A stretch of DNA of 8,364 nt from Desulfobulbaceae bacterium. GTDB lineage: Bacteria > Desulfobacterota > Desulfobulbia > Desulfobulbales > Desulfobulbaceae. Both the position numbers and the translations under genes were made by a program. The stretch is taken from positions 1-8,364 of the forward strand of contig SKJK01000048.1 of assembly GCA_007121995.1 (NCBI GenBank). Reading direction: 5' to 3'. The notes under the pieces were generated by a model. The model was not told where the DNA came from and ran no database searches. It saw nothing but the letters and a program-made list of their open reading frames with translations. Numbering within the stretch: position 1 is the stretch's first letter; each line of letters starts with the position of its first letter. Below, one piece after another: positions 7,135 through 8,364 of the stretch.

Positions 7135-7161
7135 TTGACAGTTACGCAAAGATGTTACATT
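7135..7161 (+). promoter_or_regulatory. Second, weaker promoter candidate upstream of trxA
   Basis: A perfect TTGACA (7135-7140) is followed after only 15 bp by TACATT (7156-7161), which is preceded by TG in extended -10 position (7153-7154). The short spacer makes it weaker than the 7167-7195 promoter. It might be a tandem start or an unused sequence. Confidence 0.3.
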
Positions 7162-7166
7162 TTTTC

Positions 7167-7195
7167 TTGTCACCCAAGAAGAGGCAAGGTAGAAT
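7167..7195 (+). promoter_or_regulatory. Sigma70-type promoter of trxA
   Basis: TTGTCA (7167-7172, 5 of 6) and TAGAAT (7190-7195, 5 of 6) are separated by the optimal 17 bp. The predicted start is near 7202, leaving a leader of about 84 nt before the trxA ATG. Confidence 0.65.
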
Positions 7196-7285
7196 GTCCC
7201 TTTACATTTATTCAACAATTAACCATCGGGAATTCAATCATTTTTGCACAATTCTTTCCGCGGTTATCCTCAAGGAGAAACGAAA

Positions 7286-7615
7286 ATGACAACTGACAAA
7301 GTGGTACATGTATCAGACAATGAATTCGACAGCAAAGTACTTGGCAGCGAACTTCCCTGCCTGGTGGATTTCTGGGCACCCTGGTGCGGACCTTGCAAGG
7401 CCATCGGCCCGGTTATCGAGGAACTCGCAGCTGAATTCGACGGAAAAGTCGTTATTACCAAAATGAATGTTGATGATAATCCGGCAACCCCTGGAAAATT
7501 TGGTATCCGTGCCATCCCTACCCTGATTTTATTCAAAGGTGGCGAGGTTGTTGATCAAATCACCGGTGCTGTTGGCAAATCACAATTGCAGGATCTCATC
7601 AACAAAGGCCTTTGA
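7286..7615 (+). CDS. trxA: Thioredoxin
   Basis: Small cytoplasmic dithiol-disulfide oxidoreductase that keeps protein thiols reduced and donates electrons to reductases, being recycled by thioredoxin reductase. The 109 residues match classic TrxA. The redox motif is WCGPC at 33-37 inside VDFWAPWCGPCKA, the conserved buried Asp is in VDFW (Asp28), and the cis-proline loop is RAIPTL with Pro78. The C-terminal strand and helix read LFKGGEVVDQITGAVGK. There is no signal peptide. I chose ATG 7286 because AAGGAG (7272-7277) sits 8 nt before it and the protein then has the normal N-terminus; a TTG at 7244 would add 14 residues that include this ribosome-binding site. It is transcribed divergently from hemL. 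Confidence 0.97.
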   Translation: MTTDKVVHVSDNEFDSKVLGSELPCLVDFWAPWCGPCKAIGPVIEELAAEFDGKVVITKMNVDDNPATPGKFGIRAIPTLILFKGGEVVDQITGAVGKSQLQDLINKGL

Positions 7616-7645
7616 TTTTTGCTGAGACGGTTACCGGACAAACCT

Positions 7646-7668
7646 CTTGGGCCAACTCTTGGACCAAG
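7646..7668 (+). other. Stable hairpin after trxA without a T-run
   Basis: Ten-base arms CTTGGGCCAA (7646-7655) and TTGGACCAAG (7659-7668) pair with a single mismatch around a CTC loop, 30 bp after the trxA stop. No T-tract follows on either strand, so it is a poor intrinsic terminator. It could protect the trxA mRNA 3' end or be a protein-binding dyad. Confidence 0.4.
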
Positions 7669-7688
7669 TGGAGATGGCTGACAAACGA

Positions 7689-7710
7689 CCTTGACCATGC
7701 ATTCACAAGG
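7689..7710. promoter_or_regulatory. Symmetric gapped palindrome, operator-like
   Basis: CCTTG-N3-ATGCAT-N3-CAAGG is exactly symmetric over 22 bp, with 16 positions obeying the dyad. It sits in the 283-bp trxA-bamD gap. The spacing suits a dimeric regulator, but no known operator is recognised. The rest of the gap (7616-7898) holds the hairpin at 7646-7668, a weak promoter candidate, and no supported gene. Confidence 0.3.
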
Positions 7711-7749
7711 ACATGATCAGCGATCCATCATCAAAAGTGCCTGGCGGAC

Positions 7750-7779
7750 CTGACAGCTGAAGTACACGCTGCCGACAAT
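7750..7779 (+). promoter_or_regulatory. Weak promoter candidate for bamD
   Basis: CTGACA (7750-7755, 5 of 6 for -35) and GACAAT (7774-7779, 4 of 6 for -10) are 18 bp apart, 120 bp before the bamD start. It is the best match in this gap but not strong. Confidence 0.25.
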
Positions 7780-7898
7780 ATCAGGAGCAGACGATCGCGA
7801 TAGATATGCAACGTTTCCGGCGTAGACCCATGTGCCGCCAAACGTATCCTCGGCAGTCAGGCAGCGGAGTAATTCAGTCAATGCAGCGAGGAAACGAT

Positions 7899-8364
7899 AT
7901 GATCATGGCTCGGCGAGCACATCCGGCAAATCAACGCTTTTTCGGCCTGATACTTGCCATGACCCTGACAAGCATCAGCCTTTCAGGATGTGCCACTTTT
8001 GACGGGATGTTCAGCAATATCACATTTGGTGAACAACAGCTGACCATGGATCAACAACCTGATGCGCTGCTCATCAAGGGCATGGACGCTTTTGATGTCG
8101 GCAACTACAGTGCCGCCATCAAGGCTTTCAACACTATCCTCGATGAGCATCCCTTCAGTTCTCAGGCCATGCTAGCTGAATTGAAAGCCGCCGATGCCTA
8201 TTTTTACAATAAACAGTACCCCGAAGCCAAAGCCCTCTATAAATCCTTTGCGGAACGATACCCCACCAACGAAGCCATACCCTACGTACTCTTTCAGATC
8301 GGTATGTGTGACTTCAAACGGAGTGACCGCATAGACCGCGATACTTCCGGTGCTCAGGATGCTA
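7899..8364 (+). CDS. bamD: Outer membrane assembly lipoprotein BamD (3' end outside window)
   Basis: Periplasmic, lipid-anchored subunit of the BAM complex that inserts beta-barrel proteins into the outer membrane. The first 155 residues are present and the frame is open at the right edge. A lipoprotein signal peptide has an Arg-containing start, a hydrophobic stretch from about 14 to 29, and the lipobox LSGC with Cys31 as lipid anchor. TPR-like helices follow: LIKGMDAFDVGNYSAAIKAF (58-77), then ELKAADAYFYNKQYPEAKAL (94-113) and the PYVLFQIGMC segment. DRDTSGAQDA near the edge resembles the BamD RDQ-type motif. Of four in-frame ATGs (7806, 7830, 7881, 7899) I chose 7899, which has GAGGA at 7888-7892 with 6-nt spacing and gives a normal signal peptide. 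A more distant TPR lipoprotein (YbgF/CpoB type) is less likely. Confidence 0.88.
   Translation, partial: MIMARRAHPANQRFFGLILAMTLTSISLSGCATFDGMFSNITFGEQQLTMDQQPDALLIKGMDAFDVGNYSAAIKAFNTILDEHPFSSQAMLAELKAADAYFYNKQYPEAKALYKSFAERYPTNEAIPYVLFQIGMCDFKRSDRIDRDTSGAQDA

Noticed and set aside
7244..7285. Longer trxA with a TTG start at 7244
   Set aside because: The extra 14 residues cover the Shine-Dalgarno sequence that serves ATG 7286 and are not part of normal thioredoxin.
7806..7898. Earlier in-frame ATG starts for bamD (7806, 7830, 7881)
   Set aside because: They would put a long hydrophilic stretch before the lipoprotein signal peptide, and 7899 has the best placed ribosome-binding site.

Overview
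The window is an ordinary housekeeping stretch of a Gram-negative bacterial chromosome. The best guess is Desulfobacterota (the former Deltaproteobacteria), possibly near the Desulfobulbales. The guess rests on three things: base composition near 50% GC, a BamD-type lipoprotein that implies an outer membrane, and an F0 gene cluster that ends at a terminator directly after atpE, with no atpF or F1 genes following. Split ATP synthase loci of this kind are known in that group. No marker fixes the species, so this is an inference.

Layout, left to right. On the + strand: the last 58 codons of an unrecognised gene (1-177), an RluB-type pseudouridine synthase (244-987) and a small HU/IHF-family DNA-binding protein (1111-1398). 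On the - strand, converging on that block: rimO (1413-2762), a GC-rich non-coding gap, and a nucleoside phosphorylase-family protein (2954-3667). Also on the - strand, upstream of these: hemL (5732-7021), atpZ, atpI, atpB and atpE, read in that order from right to left and closed by a strong intrinsic terminator at 3837-3867. hemL and trxA (7286-7615, + strand) diverge from a 264-bp control region with a good sigma70-like promoter on each strand. The window ends inside bamD (+ strand, from 7899).

How the genes work together. atpZ-atpI-atpB-atpE supply the membrane ion-translocating part of the F-type ATP synthase (subunits a and c) and two small accessory membrane proteins. The b, delta and F1 subunits must be encoded elsewhere. 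hemL (first committed porphyrin precursor) lies 82 bp upstream of atpZ with no convincing terminator for its strand between them, so the heme-precursor gene and the F0 genes may share a transcript. rluB and rimO both modify the ribosome (23S rRNA pseudouridine and protein S12 methylthiolation). trxA is the general thioredoxin. bamD belongs to the beta-barrel assembly machine of the outer membrane.

I found no mobile element, CRISPR array, tRNA, rRNA or defence gene, and nothing that looks like a new multi-gene system. The points worth a second look are small: the hemL-F0 linkage, a nucleoside phosphorylase-like protein that appears to lack the usual phosphate-binding arginine, a structured gap before rimO, and inverted repeats before atpZ and between trxA and bamD.
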